A DNA stretch of 64,000 nt from Liberibacter crescens BT-1. Its GTDB lineage: Bacteria > Pseudomonadota > Alphaproteobacteria > Rhizobiales > Rhizobiaceae. The stretch is taken from assembly GCF_000325745.1 (NCBI RefSeq), contig NC_019907.1, positions 330,001 to 394,000 on the forward strand, given 5' to 3'. The position numbers and the translations under genes are program-made. Under the pieces are notes generated by a model. That model searched no databases, was not told the DNA's origin, and worked only from the letters and a program-made list of their open reading frames with translations. Below, piece by piece: positions 20,315 to 31,239 of the stretch. Every line of letters starts with the position of its first letter. The first letter of the stretch is position 1.

Positions 20315-21322
20315 GTGGAGGCTATTTTAGCTTTGAAAGAAAAAAAAAGGTTAATAATTTCTGAGATACGAGACGATGTCTTAATCGCTTCTAGTATAGC
20401 TATATTTTTAGCAAATAGCTTTTTATTGTTTGTATGGAACAGGATTTTTTCTATTGAAAATACCACACGACTTGTGATGCTTATTACCATAGGTTTGGCA
20501 GAAATTTTTGTTCGAAAACCAAAATCAATTTGGGTATTAAGAGTTTTATTTATTTCTTTTATATTGTGTTTGTGTAGAATATTGTATGATTTTCAAGCTT
20601 TTATAATCTACATTTTAAATGATATTAATATCGTTTCCTTTCTTCCGGTTTCAGATATCTCATCTCTGTTAATTAAAATATTTATGTTCCTTTATTTCCA
20701 AGCTGGCATTTTTTTATATTTGTTTTATTGGCGGTATAAGATTGTTGTTAGTTTGGTTCTTGCTTTTTATATATCAATATCAGGTATAGCAGTTGAGTTA
20801 TTGTTTTTCTTATATAAGTTCAATGGATTGCATTCAATAGAAGAGTACGGAATCTATGTGATTATTGGAACGATACTCCTTCTGTTTATTATCAGCGTTT
20901 CCTATGATTATCTGAGTTTTTCTGGGATATCTTCTTATTCTGAAGTCGCGTTTATTTTAAATACCTTTGCCCTTCCAATATTGTTGGCATTTCTCTTCTA
21001 TATTATATATCCACATCGAATTTCTTTTGAAGAAATTTCTTTTAACCTGAGAATACAGGTATTTATGATATTCTTGATTCCTTTTTTATTGATTTTTACT
21101 GCGATTATATTCGATCGACCTTTTCTAGTTCTATCAGGATTTCTTTGTTTAGCAATTATTTTGTATTATACAGTATCAATATCTCTGAATATACATAACT
21201 TTATCCTATGTATTCTTTTTTCTTGTGGAAGTAGTATTTTTCTCCTTCATTTTTTTTGGAAGTTTTTACGTAGTTTTTTCATTTCTCTGCTACCTGAAAA
21301 AATAAACCAAAAAATATATTGA
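20315..21322 (+). CDS. Unrecognised polytopic membrane protein
   Basis: I do not recognise a family. The 335-residue product is very hydrophobic, with about nine or ten predicted membrane helices, rich in Phe, Ile and Leu. There is a short basic N-terminus (EKKRLIISEIRDD) and a basic C-terminus (PEKINQKIY). No ATG is available near the start: GTG 20315 opens the frame, and TTG 20333 (about 11 nt after GGAGG at 20317-20321) is an alternative. The sequence keeps an open frame in a region of decay, which suggests it is functional. It sits where moaC-moeA would follow trpC in other Rhizobiales. Confidence 0.7.
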   Translation: MEAILALKEKKRLIISEIRDDVLIASSIAIFLANSFLLFVWNRIFSIENTTRLVMLITIGLAEIFVRKPKSIWVLRVLFISFILCLCRILYDFQAFIIYILNDINIVSFLPVSDISSLLIKIFMFLYFQAGIFLYLFYWRYKIVVSLVLAFYISISGIAVELLFFLYKFNGLHSIEEYGIYVIIGTILLLFIISVSYDYLSFSGISSYSEVAFILNTFALPILLAFLFYIIYPHRISFEEISFNLRIQVFMIFLIPFLLIFTAIIFDRPFLVLSGFLCLAIILYYTVSISLNIHNFILCILFSCGSSIFLLHFFWKFLRSFFISLLPEKINQKIY

Positions 21323-21562
21323 TAAATATAAAATTCTATTGAAAGTTTTTTTTAATTGTAGATGTTCTTTCGAATTGTTTTTCTGTAGAGAGTAATCAGC
21401 TTGTAAGAAAGTATATTATGAGTTAAGCATATGATTTTTTAAATCAAAATGTATCCTTAGTTTCAATACGATTACTCTTTAATGGGTAATAGCTGTTGAT
21501 AAAATTGCGAATAAAACACCACGAAACTTAAACCTTATATTAATTTTTACAATTTTAATGTA

Positions 21563-22918
21563 TTAACTTTTTTTTGATTTTCTGAGAATTTGACTAGTAA
21601 TCAAACCAGCTGTCATTGCTCCGCTTACATTAAGAGCAGTACGTCCCATATCAATAAGAGGCTCTACTGAGATTAGCAATGCAACCAGAGTTATAGGCAA
21701 ACCCATTGTTGGGAGAACAATTAATGCAGCAAATGTCGCACCACCACCTACTCCTCCAACTCCAAATGAACTTAATGTGACAACTCCTACCAATTTTGCA
21801 ATCCATGTCGGATCTAGCGGATTAATGGCAACAGTTGGAGCAACCATTACTGCAAGCATTGCTGGATACAAGCCTGCACAGCCATTTTGTCCAATTGTGG
21901 CACCGAATGAAGCAGAGAAGTTAGCTATAGATTCTGGCACTCCTAGAAGACGAGTTTGTGCCTCTACATTTAAAGGTATAGTTGCAGCACTGGATCGACT
22001 TATAAATGCAAAGGTAATAACTGTCCATATTTTATGAAAAAACTTCAAAGGATGAACACCAGCTATCATAACGAGTATGCCATGAACAATAAACATAATC
22101 ATAATTGCAACATAGGAAGCGATAACAAAGCGACCTAATTTTAAAATATCCTGCAGGTTAGAAGTAGCGACAACCTTCGTCATCAGGGCAAGAATCCCGT
22201 AGGGGCTCAGCTTCATAACTACCCGTACAGTTTCCATTACTAATAATTGAAGGGTTTCAATAGCTGTTACTGCACGCTGACCTTTTTCTTGATTCTTCTT
22301 CAAAAGTTGTAATGTTGCTATTCCTAGAAACGCTGCAAAAATAACAACACTGATAATGGAGGTTGGACTGGTGCCTGTTAGATCAGCAAAAGGATTTTGA
22401 GGAATAAATGATAATATGAGTTCTGGTCCGGATAAATTGCTTACTTTCTTGATATAGTTGTCCTGAATTGAAATTAAGCGGTTTGTCTCCTGTGTTCCTT
22501 GTATTAGCCCATTAGCCGTGAGCCCAAAGAGGTTAGCAATAAAAATGCCTACAAGCGCGGAAATAAATGTTGTGAATAGAAGATTGCTAATGGTTAATAG
22601 ACCAATTTTACTAAGAGAAGCAACATCGTGCAGCTTGGCAACGGCATTAAGAATAGAAATCATGACCAAGGGCATAACTATCATTTGTAATAAGCGTACA
22701 TAACCATGACCTACAACATCAAACCAGTGTATAGATTCCTTTAGAGCTGGATTGTTTTCACTATAGAGCATATTCAGAAGAAGCCCAAATAATATTCCCA
22801 GCGTCAGGCTTGCTATTATTTTTTTGGTAAGATTCTCATTGAGATAAGTCGCTCTCGCCATAAATAAAATGATAAGTATAAACACTGCTAGATTAAGAGA
22901 GAAAAAAAGAGATGTCAT
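21563..22918 (-). CDS. tcyP: L-cystine uptake transporter TcyP-like (dicarboxylate/amino acid:cation symporter family)
   Basis: Inner-membrane sodium- or proton-coupled symporter. The 451-residue protein has the SDF-family core: the first-half loop [17 protein letters not shown], the serine-rich hairpin [17 protein letters not shown], and the [25 protein letters not shown] segment that is typical of TcyP/YdjN cystine importers rather than glutamate or C4-dicarboxylate carriers. Cystine uptake would supply sulfur and cysteine for glutathione synthesis (gshA at 13.2-14.5 kb). Substrate specificity is inferred from family resemblance. Confidence 0.85.
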   Translation of the reverse strand: MTSLFFSLNLAVFILIILFMARATYLNENLTKKIIASLTLGILFGLLLNMLYSENNPALKESIHWFDVVGHGYVRLLQMIVMPLVMISILNAVAKLHDVASLSKIGLLTISNLLFTTFISALVGIFIANLFGLTANGLIQGTQETNRLISIQDNYIKKVSNLSGPELILSFIPQNPFADLTGTSPTSIISVVIFAAFLGIATLQLLKKNQEKGQRAVTAIETLQLLVMETVRVVMKLSPYGILALMTKVVATSNLQDILKLGRFVIASYVAIMIMFIVHGILVMIAGVHPLKFFHKIWTVITFAFISRSSAATIPLNVEAQTRLLGVPESIANFSASFGATIGQNGCAGLYPAMLAVMVAPTVAINPLDPTWIAKLVGVVTLSSFGVGGVGGGATFAALIVLPTMGLPITLVALLISVEPLIDMGRTALNVSGAMTAGLITSQILRKSKKS

Positions 22919-23137
22919 GATACGATTCTATAATGTGTGATTGACCTTTATTGAAAATTATCTAAGACTTTTTAAGAAAATTTCAATCATAAAAAACGTT
23001 TTCTCATAGCCAAGTAGAAAATATCCAAAATACGATAATTCATGCAGAACAGAATGACTATGTATAATCATGAGCTGGAGAGGGTTCTGCTTAAAATTGA
23101 TTTCTTGGCTTAAAAAACTTTTGATAATTCTATCAAA

Positions 23138-24352
23138 TTATAAGCTAACTATTAATGATTGGACTCCTCTCATTGTTCCATTTTTTTGTTGCCATTGAAT
23201 TGAATCCAAGTTAACAAGTTTCATCGAAGGCAAGCGTAATAATAAGTCATGTAATGCAATTTCAAGTTCAAGAGATGCTAAACGTGCTCCGAGGCAATAG
23301 TGAATACCTGAAGAAAAGCTAAGAGATTGTGTATGATTACTACGGTTGAAATTGATGATGTCAGGAGAAGGGAACTTTTATGGATCACGATTTGCTGCTC
23401 CAATCATTAGAAATATGATAGTGCCACATTTAATATGGAAACCACTAATTTCAAGGTCATTTAGCGCTACGCGTCCCACTATCTGCACTGAACTGTCAAG
23501 GCGGAGGCATTCGGTAACTGCTTTTGGCATCAAAGATGAATCATTACGTAAAAGGTTTAATTGTTCTGGCTGTTTGTATAATGAAATAAGGGCGTTACTT
23601 ATCATGTTTGAAGTCGTCTCATGTCCTGCTATGAACATCAGTATGACATTGGATATGATTTCATCATCACTCAAAAAAATGTCATTTTCCTTAGTAGTCA
23701 ATAAAGCAGAAATTAAATCATCACCTGTTTTTTTGTGTCGTTCGGCAATAACTTTCGAAAAATAATTTTCAAGAGATAAAATAGCGGCGTTTGCTTCTGA
23801 AATCTGCTGAGCAGTAAGAGGCGTAAAATTCAGTGCCTGTACGCTCTTTCTTGCTGCCTCTCCATACTTTTCTCCATCTTGAACCGGAATATTGAGCAGC
23901 TTGCAGATAATTTCTACTGGAAGTTTGAAAGCGTATTCAGCTGCTAGGTCAATTTCTTTGTGTTTCTTTAACTGGTTCACTAGATTGTTAATCAAACGAT
24001 TTGATATGTTCTGTATTGTTTCACGAAGAGATTCTACACGCTGTGCAGTAAAAGCTTTTGTCAATAAACTGCGAACTTTATAATGAACTGGCGGATCTAA
24101 CATAAGCATCATACGACTGAATGACTGGAATACCGGACCTTGAGATGCTTCTTCTCCGTAGCGGATCCTAATACTTTGTATATGATCCTTGCCTATTCTA
24201 CTGTCATGCAACATTTCTCGTACAGATTCATAACGTGCCGAGATTACAATATGAGGAGATATAGGAACAACTGCACCAAGAGATCGTACTTCCTCATAAA
24301 AAGGGTATGGATTTATAATAAATTCAGGGGAAGAAAATTGACTTAAATCCAT
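23138..24352 (-). pseudogene. Cytochrome P450 interrupted by an in-frame stop before the heme-binding loop
   Basis: Bacterial soluble P450. The first 324 codons show LDPPVHYKVRSLLTKAFT (residues 85-102), the I-helix FIAGHETTSN near 243, the K-helix ECLRLDSSVQ (the usual ExxR reads ECLR) and GAANRDP. A TAA at 23378-23380 stops translation there. The same frame then continues open for 79 codons with the heme loop FSSGIHYCLGARLASLELEIAL and a normal C-terminus ending at 23138. Without the stop the protein would be 404 residues, a standard length. The truncated product lacks the axial Cys and cannot bind heme as a P450. SD AGAGAGGT precedes ATG 24352. Confidence 0.9.
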
Positions 24353-24524
24353 GAAACCTCTCTTTCAATTTTCTGTCTTGTAAGTGTTGTTTATTCAGAA
24401 AAAAAATAAAAAATGTAATTGTAACTATTTCTCTTTTTATGTGAGTGGTATGGTCAGTTTTGCATATAAAAAATACTATTATTCGTTGTAATAAGTAGGA
24501 TATCCTTTTCTGTTTATCAAGATC

Positions 24525-24740
24525 ATGAAAAGCTTTTATTTTCAGTTATTTACTTGTAATTCAGGAAAGCATCTTGGCTTTTATAGTAGAAGGTTTGGGA
24601 AGCCTTCTTTTCTTTAAGATAAGCCTACGCAATTTCTTGTTATCTATTATAGCCGTCATGAAGGAGATTACTGGTATAAAACGGTTATGGGTTTTGAGGA
24701 TAAAAAGTTCTTCTTGGGAAGAATAATATCAGCGTTTTAA
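24525..24740 (+). pseudogene. Stop-interrupted 71-codon reading frame, unidentified
   Basis: From ATG 24525 one frame runs 30 codons (containing SGKHLGFYSRRFGKP), meets a single TAA at 24615-24617, then continues 40 more codons (DKPTQFLVIYYSRHEGDYWYKTVMGFEDKKFF) to a stop at 24740. The composition of both halves is protein-like, with many Tyr, Lys, Gly and Arg, unlike the random AT-rich spacers. I do not recognise the family. It may be a remnant of a longer gene. The rest of 24353-24864 holds nothing recognisable. Confidence 0.35.
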
Positions 24741-24864
24741 ATGTGATTATTGTGTATTTAGATGTACTATCTTATAATTAAGTATTGTTATTTTATATGT
24801 TGAAACATTATTTGTATGATGTCGACAAGCGCTAATTAGGGCAATAGAAAAAAAGAGGTTCTAT

Positions 24865-25791
24865 TTAAATTTTATTTTTTTCTAGATTTTTCTTTTCCAA
24901 AAAATTCGATGTAATATAAATGATTATAGCAGTCCATATAATAATAAAGGTTATCATATCTATCCTAGTAACTTTTTCCTTGAAGACAAGAACTGCAATT
25001 AAAAAAGAAATAGTTGGTGAAACATACTGTACCATTCCCAGAGTTGATAGTTTTAGGTATTTTGTCGCATTAGCAAAGAGACTCAGCAAAGTACCCGTGA
25101 TAAAACCAAAGCCTATCAAAAGCATTGTGTCATATTCACCTTTATATAAAAAATGGCTTTGCCCTGTTCTGTAAAACCATGAGGCAATCAAGGCTGCTGG
25201 AAATGAGAGGATAAGAATTTCAATAAAGAGACCTTGATTAGGATTTATAGGTATAGCTTTTCGTAACAGTCCATACAAGCTCCATGATATTGCTATGCTT
25301 AAAGCTAGCCATGGTAATCTTCCCATATTAACAATTATGATTGTTACTGCGATGCATGTTAGTATTACTGCTACTATTTGTAGTCGCGTTAGCTTTTCTT
25401 TGAGGAGTATTGCTCCAAAAGCTATAGAAAAAAGTGGGTTAATAAAATAACCAAGCACTGTATCGAGAGTATTTCCTGAAGTAATCCCCCACATGTAGAG
25501 GCCCCAATTACATGCTATTATTATAGATGTTAGAAAAGTTATTGCTAACGTATGAAGATTTTTCAAGGAAGCTTTTAGTTCATTAATGGATTGTGTGAAT
25601 ACGATAACGATAAAGAGTATGGGTAATGACCATAAAATTCGGTGACTAAGAACTTCAAGGAGAGGAAGATGATCCATAAGTTTTATATATAAAGGCAAAA
25701 ATCCCCAACAAGTATAAGCAGATAATCCATAAGTAAGTCCAAGAAAATTATCTGTTGAGTAGTAGGAGAGCTTAAGAGATGATGTTTTCAT
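24865..25791 (-). CDS. rarD: EamA-family permease RarD
   Basis: Inner-membrane protein of the drug/metabolite transporter superfamily, about 10 helices and 308 residues. The RarD-specific start is visible (LGLTYGLSAYTCWGFLPLYIKLM), as are SHRILWSLP, NWGLYMWGI, LGYFINPL and YVSPTISFLIAVLVFKE. E. coli RarD is linked to chloramphenicol sensitivity; its natural substrate is unknown. It stands alone, with long spacers either side. Confidence 0.92.
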   Translation of the reverse strand: MKTSSLKLSYYSTDNFLGLTYGLSAYTCWGFLPLYIKLMDHLPLLEVLSHRILWSLPILFIVIVFTQSINELKASLKNLHTLAITFLTSIIIACNWGLYMWGITSGNTLDTVLGYFINPLFSIAFGAILLKEKLTRLQIVAVILTCIAVTIIIVNMGRLPWLALSIAISWSLYGLLRKAIPINPNQGLFIEILILSFPAALIASWFYRTGQSHFLYKGEYDTMLLIGFGFITGTLLSLFANATKYLKLSTLGMVQYVSPTISFLIAVLVFKEKVTRIDMITFIIIWTAIIIYITSNFLEKKNLEKNKI

Positions 25792-26408
25792 AAGTTGTTC
25801 TTTAGTACTGTTAATGCTCGTTTCAGTCTTGTGGATTTATATAGGACACTCTAATAAACGAAATTTAATCGTCAGCGTAGTATATCACGCTGATATTTTT
25901 CTTTATATATCTTTTAATATACAATTTATGCAATTATTTTCTTGGGTGTTTTCTATTAACTGAGAAAGTAAATAGTTTAGTTTTTATTAAATTTCTAGAT
26001 TTAAAAAATAATTGTATATTGCAGATAAATAATAAATAGATCGCTTCTATAACAGAAGAAATTTACACTGTTTCAGTGAATTGATTAGTGCTGAAATTAG
26101 CATCATAATCATGCTAAAGTGAGCTGATATCCTGTTCGCACTTTCATGTTGAGTTATAGATTTTCAGACATTGAGCCGTAATATACGAAGTTGTTGTTAC
26201 ACCACCACAGATGATAAGATGGTTGCAGTGCACCCATCTTAAGCCATATATTATGGCCGGAAATAGTGCTGAGTAGATGCGATTGAATAAGAGGGGTATT
26301 AATATGGAAACACATGCTATTCTTTGACATGGTATATTAACATATAGATCTCTCATAAAATATATGCGATAAAAAAAGAAAGCGTAAGTTTTTTAATAGA
26401 GATGAAAT
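25792..26408. other. Gene-free spacer between divergent genes
   Basis: About 620 bases. Most is AT-rich and featureless. The part from about 26100 to 26350 is richer in G+C and contains an antisense 70-codon frame with no ribosome site and no recognisable family, possibly an old gene remnant. Confidence 0.45.
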
Positions 26409-27362
26409 ATGACTTTTAAGCTTAACATACATGCTATACTCATAATATTTTTCCTTTTTTTTCAAAAAAGTTATGCTAGTAACTCTATTGAAGATTACCA
26501 AAGTATTTTCATACCAGTGAGTAATTCACAGGGGGAAATGAAAATAGCAATTCGTAGTTATTTTTCTAATAATCAACAATATTATTTGTTAGTGAATCCG
26601 ATAACACTTGTTACAGAAACGGGTAAGGCAATAAATTTTACGCATAGGAAACCATTACAAAATAATACATCAAATTATTTTACATCTAGAGAGATAGAAG
26701 ATATACCCTATTTGAAAGCATTAAGAAAATATTCTTCTTCTCCCTATCTTATACAGAATTATGGTTTAACTCACTCTGATAATGTTAAAGGAATATTTCT
26801 TAGCATAGATTTATGTCCTTCGGTTCGGCCATTTGACATTAGTTTCTTTAAAAAATTATTAGAAATATCAAGTAAGGAAGGGAACAGTTTCCCTGTATCA
26901 CTTGCGATAAGTGGTTTATGGATACTTCATCATCAAAAAGAATTTAACTGGTTAATTAATCATAAAAATCAACTCGATATTATTTGGGTTAACCATTCTT
27001 TCAGTCATCCGTATTATAAGAGTAAACCACTTAATGAAAATTTTCTATTATCTCCCAAAGTAGATATGAAGAATGAAGTGTTAATGACAGAGAAAATTCT
27101 GTTACAGAATAATCAAATTCCTTCGGTGTTTTTTCGATTTCCTGGATTAGTTTCAAATGAATTAACAGTAAAGGAAATAAATAAGCTTTGTTTGCTTCCT
27201 ATTGGTAGTGATGCTTGGCTAGCAAAAGGAGAAAAGCCTAAACCAGGAAGTATTGTTTTAATCCATGGTAATGGTAATGAACCTAAAGGTATTAATATGG
27301 CTTCAAAATTAATAGAGAACAATATTAAGTGGTTGCCTTTATATAAAGCCTTATCTTTATAA
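26409..27362 (+). CDS. Exported polysaccharide-deacetylase-like (NodB-fold) protein
   Basis: A 317-residue protein with a signal peptide (residues 1-23, cleavage near SYA-SNS). NodB-fold motifs are present in altered form: LSIDLCPSVRPFD near 134 where the canonical motif is TFDDGP (one Asp kept), the metal-site motif HSFSHP near 197, RFPG near 236 and LIHGNG near 288. The two motif-2 histidines are intact, so metal binding is plausible, while loss of the second Asp of motif 1 makes catalysis uncertain. It probably acts on cell-surface glycans in the periplasm. The gene stands alone. Confidence 0.75.
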   Translation: MTFKLNIHAILIIFFLFFQKSYASNSIEDYQSIFIPVSNSQGEMKIAIRSYFSNNQQYYLLVNPITLVTETGKAINFTHRKPLQNNTSNYFTSREIEDIPYLKALRKYSSSPYLIQNYGLTHSDNVKGIFLSIDLCPSVRPFDISFFKKLLEISSKEGNSFPVSLAISGLWILHHQKEFNWLINHKNQLDIIWVNHSFSHPYYKSKPLNENFLLSPKVDMKNEVLMTEKILLQNNQIPSVFFRFPGLVSNELTVKEINKLCLLPIGSDAWLAKGEKPKPGSIVLIHGNGNEPKGINMASKLIENNIKWLPLYKALSL

Positions 27363-27485
27363 ACTTAATTTAGCTAGCCATAACATGCATTAATTACATT
27401 TCTTTCTAAAAAGATCTTGTGACTTTATATAGTGAATACTAGTCTTTTAATAAAATACTTTCTTAATTTTTAACTTGATAGTGTA

Positions 27486-28865
27486 TTATTTTTCCCATGT
27501 TGTAAATCGTTGGCCATTGATTGGGTCTTTATGATCTTTGAGTAGAATGCCTTTTTGTCTCAGAGTATCACGAATATGATCAGCAGCAACAAAGTTTTTT
27601 AATTCCAAAAATCTAAGGCGTTTTTTTATTAATTCTTCAATTTTATCAAGAAGTTCTCTATCGCAGAATTTTTCTTTAGGTTGTAAACCTAAAATACGAG
27701 CACTAGAAGAAAAAATAGAAAGAAGCTTATGATTTTTATTTGCTGTTTGTGCTAACTTGTGTAGCGCTTTTATAGCTTCTACTGTATTAAGATCATCAAG
27801 AAGCGGAGAAATAACTGAAGGATCAGGAGGTTCTTCTGAGCTTTCAATCTTTGGCCATTTAGATAACAATTGTTCTGCTTCTTCTAAACGTCTAATCGAA
27901 AAATTAATAGGATCACGGTAGTGAGTCATTAACATAGCTAAACGTAATACTAGGCCAGACCAGGAACGTCCTCCAAATTTATTTGTTATTAAAAGATCAT
28001 TTATGGTAATAAAATTTCCTGTGGATTTTGACATTTTTTTTCCTTCTAATTGTAAAAATCCATTGTGCATCCAAACATTAGCTGTTTTTTGTATATTGTA
28101 AGCGCAGCATGATTGAGTGATTTCATTTTCATGATGTGGAAAAATTAAATCAAGGCCTCCTCCGTGAATGTCAAAAAAGTTACCAAGATAATATCTGCTC
28201 ATTGCAGAGCATTCTATGTGCCAGCCAGGACGTCCTTTGCCCCAAGGAGATTGCCAACTGGGCTCTTTTTCGCTCGAAAGTTTCCATAGGACAAAATCAG
28301 CAGGGTTTTTCTTATGTTTTTCAGCTAACACACGTGCTTTTGTTTTTTGTGAATAGAGCTTACGCTTAGAAAGCTGTCCATAATTTGGATCAGAACTTAC
28401 ATCGAATAATATTTCTCCATTAGCTTCATAAGCATGGCCTCGAAGTAAGAGAAGCTTAATTGTATCAATCATTTGCACAATATGTTCGGTAGCGCGTGGT
28501 TGATATGTGGGTTCTAAGCAACCTAGTTCTATTGTATCTTTGAAAAATTGATTTTCGTTTTTTTTTGTTAAAATACGAATAGAATCATTAATAGGGATAG
28601 ATGGGTAGTCTTGTAAGGCACGTGCATTAATTTTATCATCAACGTCAGTAATATTACGTACATAGGTTACAGATTTTATTCCATAAATATGTTGTAATAA
28701 CCGATATAAGGTATCAAAAACAACAATAGGCCGTCCGTTGCCGATATGTATAAAATCATAAACAGTTGGACCGCAGACATACATTTTGATGCTTTTAGGA
28801 TCTATTGGCTGAAATTCAGATTTTTCACGAGTAAGAGTATTGTATAATTTTAACCTTTCATGCAT
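27486..28865 (-). CDS. cysS: Cysteinyl-tRNA synthetase
   Basis: Class I synthetase charging tRNA-Cys. The 459-residue protein shows the zinc/ATP entry motif [15 protein letters not shown] (residues 29-43, Cys31 and HIGN), [14 protein letters not shown] and [16 protein letters not shown] with further zinc ligands, and the KMSKS loop ([11 protein letters not shown]). Length and order are normal. Slight oddities such as GRSWSG before [13 protein letters not shown] are within family variation. Confidence 0.97.
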   Translation of the reverse strand: MHERLKLYNTLTREKSEFQPIDPKSIKMYVCGPTVYDFIHIGNGRPIVVFDTLYRLLQHIYGIKSVTYVRNITDVDDKINARALQDYPSIPINDSIRILTKKNENQFFKDTIELGCLEPTYQPRATEHIVQMIDTIKLLLLRGHAYEANGEILFDVSSDPNYGQLSKRKLYSQKTKARVLAEKHKKNPADFVLWKLSSEKEPSWQSPWGKGRPGWHIECSAMSRYYLGNFFDIHGGGLDLIFPHHENEITQSCCAYNIQKTANVWMHNGFLQLEGKKMSKSTGNFITINDLLITNKFGGRSWSGLVLRLAMLMTHYRDPINFSIRRLEEAEQLLSKWPKIESSEEPPDPSVISPLLDDLNTVEAIKALHKLAQTANKNHKLLSIFSSSARILGLQPKEKFCDRELLDKIEELIKKRLRFLELKNFVAADHIRDTLRQKGILLKDHKDPINGQRFTTWEK

Positions 28866-29008
28866 ACGAGAATTCTTTCTGCAATTCTTTTAAATAAGGA
28901 TTTTTTCTATCATTTATATTAGATAGTGATTCTGTATGATCTTCTAAAGTAATAGAGATATAAGTAAACCCTCAAAACTTGGATTAAGAAAAATTATTGA
29001 GGTAAATA

Positions 29009-29734
29009 TTAGTCTAAAAAGCGATTCTGTTGAACCGAAAACAATTTACCTGTTACTTTTTTTGGGGAAAAAACAAGTGAGGTTATAACCTTAGCGATCT
29101 CTTTTGGATGCTTCACTGTTGCAGGATCCTCTTTTGGCATAGCTTGAGCTCTCATAGTTGTGCGGGTTGCTCCTGGATCTAGAGTTATAATTTTTAGAGC
29201 GGTATTTTCAGTTTCTTTCGCCCAAGTACGAGCAAGCGCTTCAACGGCTGCTTTGGAAGCAGAATATACTCCCCAGTAAGGACGGCATTTATGAGCTGCG
29301 CCAGAAGAAAGAATGATAGAGCTGCTACAGTCTGATTTTACTAATAGAGGTTCAAGAGCTTTTATTAAACGCCAAGTAGAAATGACATTTACTGTCATCA
29401 CCTCTGAAAAAGATTTCGCATCTACTTCTACAAGTGGAGAAATCGGTCCAAGTATAGCAGCATTTACAACTAGAATATCTAATTTTCCCCAATGATTCTT
29501 TATATAAGGATTTAAGTTATCAATAGCTTCCATATCTTCTAAGTCAAGTGTCAATACGTCAATTTTTTGTGAAAACTTTTGGATTTCATTCTTAAGGGCT
29601 TCTAAACTTGAGGTTGTTCGAGCACAAGCGATGACATGTGCTCCTGCTTTAGCGAGTTCTAAAGTTGTATAGTAGCCAATCCCACGCGATGCGCCGGTAA
29701 CAAGAGCTATTTGGCCTTCTAAACTAGTACCCAT
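29009..29734 (-). CDS. Short-chain dehydrogenase/reductase
   Basis: A 241-residue NAD(P)-dependent SDR with the Rossmann motif TGASRGIGYYT near residue 14, NAA near 91, and the catalytic Ser and Tyr-x3-Lys (SSGAAH; YSASKAAVEA). The substrate is unknown. It lies 17 nt downstream of purF on the same strand. The cvpA-purF-SDR order is conserved across Rhizobiales, which suggests a shared transcript. Confidence 0.92.
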   Translation of the reverse strand: MGTSLEGQIALVTGASRGIGYYTTLELAKAGAHVIACARTTSSLEALKNEIQKFSQKIDVLTLDLEDMEAIDNLNPYIKNHWGKLDILVVNAAILGPISPLVEVDAKSFSEVMTVNVISTWRLIKALEPLLVKSDCSSSIILSSGAAHKCRPYWGVYSASKAAVEALARTWAKETENTALKIITLDPGATRTTMRAQAMPKEDPATVKHPKEIAKVITSLVFSPKKVTGKLFSVQQNRFLD

Positions 29735-29751
29735 TATTTAACCTAATAATT

Positions 29752-31239
29752 TTAACTATTAGCCATCAAAGATAATTTATATAAGTTGTTTTTGGTTTCT
29801 TGATCTTTAAGAGGAGTTGGGTAATCACCTGTAAAACAATGATCAGAAAACTGAGGTTTATCAGGATTACGAGGTGCATTACATATAGCTCGATATAGAC
29901 CATTAATAGATAAAAATTCTAAAGAGTCAGCACCAATAACCTGACACATTTCTTTAAGAGAAGAGCATTGATTAGCAATCAGTGCTCTAGGATCAGGAAT
30001 ATCTATACCATAGAAATCAGGGTATAGAATCATCGGACTTGCTATACGTAGATGTACTTCCTTGGCACCTGCATCTCTTATCATTTCAACAATTTTCATT
30101 GATGTGGTTCCGCGTACAATTGAATCATCAATCAGTGCTACGCGAGATCCTTTAATAATTGTTAAATTGGAAGAGTGCTTGAGTTTTACTCCAAAAGCAC
30201 GTATTTGTTGTACTGGTTCAATAAAGGTACGTCCTACGTAATGATTACGAATTATGCCTTGTTCAAAAGGAATACCACTTTCTTGTGAGTAACCTATAGC
30301 TGCTGGTACGCCTCCATCTGGAACTGGAACAATTATATCCGCATCAACTGGAGCTTCTTTTGCTAAATTAATTCCCATATTTTTTCGTGCAACATATATA
30401 CTTCTTCCTCCAACAATTGAATCGGGACGAGCAAAATAAATATACTCAAACATACAGATCCGTTCTGAGGGAGGGTTCGGAAGCTTACGGGAATCGACTG
30501 TGATAGAGCCGTTATTATTTAATTCACAAATAACGATTTCACCATTTTCGATATCACGAATATATTTTGCACCTATAATATCAAGAGCACATGTTTCAGA
30601 ACAGAAGATAGGCTTACCATTTAATTCTCCCATTACCAAGGGTCGAATACCAATAGGATCACGAACGGCAATTAACTTTGTTCGTGTGATAGCTATAATT
30701 GAATAAGCGCCTTGAACATGCTTTAAGGCATCAATAAAACGTGCAGAAGAAGAAGAACATTTTGAACGAGCTATAAGATGGAGGACAGCTTCTGTATCAG
30801 AAGTAGATTGGAAGATAGCTCCACTAGCAATTAATTCCCTACGCAAAGCCAAGCCATTAGTAAAGTTACCGTTATGCGCAATCGCGATACCACCTACTTC
30901 AAGATCTGCAAATAATGGCTGTACATTTCGTAGTATTGTTTCTCCGGTTGTTGAATATCGGACATGTCCGATTGCCATATTACCAGGTAGACGTGCGAGG
31001 GTTTTTTGATTTGTATAATGATCGCCTACTAGGCCCATATGCCTTTCAGAATAAAAATTTTCTCCATTAAAAGAGGCTATTCCTGCAGCTTCTTGTCCAC
31101 GATGTTGAAGGGCATGCAGACCGACTGCTGTCAAAGATGCTGCATCTTCATGTCCAAGAATGCCGAAGACGCCACATTTCTCGTTAAGTTGATTTTTTTC
31201 CAGTTTTTCAGGGTAAGAGATTTTAAACGGAGTACTCAT
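29752..31239 (-). CDS. purF: Amidophosphoribosyltransferase
   Basis: First committed enzyme of purine synthesis, making phosphoribosylamine from PRPP and glutamine. The chosen start (ATG 31239) places the N-terminal nucleophile at Cys22 (CGVFGILGH) after a short propeptide, as in other PurF proenzymes. The glutaminase half has ALQHRGQEAAGI and GHVRYSTTG. The C-terminal half has the PRPP loop (VALIDDSIVRGTTS). The frame extends 11 codons further upstream to 31272, so the start is not certain. Confidence 0.96.
   Translation of the reverse strand: MSTPFKISYPEKLEKNQLNEKCGVFGILGHEDAASLTAVGLHALQHRGQEAAGIASFNGENFYSERHMGLVGDHYTNQKTLARLPGNMAIGHVRYSTTGETILRNVQPLFADLEVGGIAIAHNGNFTNGLALRRELIASGAIFQSTSDTEAVLHLIARSKCSSSSARFIDALKHVQGAYSIIAITRTKLIAVRDPIGIRPLVMGELNGKPIFCSETCALDIIGAKYIRDIENGEIVICELNNNGSITVDSRKLPNPPSERICMFEYIYFARPDSIVGGRSIYVARKNMGINLAKEAPVDADIIVPVPDGGVPAAIGYSQESGIPFEQGIIRNHYVGRTFIEPVQQIRAFGVKLKHSSNLTIIKGSRVALIDDSIVRGTTSMKIVEMIRDAGAKEVHLRIASPMILYPDFYGIDIPDPRALIANQCSSLKEMCQVIGADSLEFLSINGLYRAICNAPRNPDKPQFSDHCFTGDYPTPLKDQETKNNLYKLSLMANS

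Noticed and set aside
26144-26356. 70-codon minus-strand frame with a weak resemblance to a beta-carbonic anhydrase segment (YGLRWVHCNHLIICGG)
   Set aside because: The resemblance covers about 20 residues, the CxxCG zinc motif is missing and there is no ribosome site; too weak to name.
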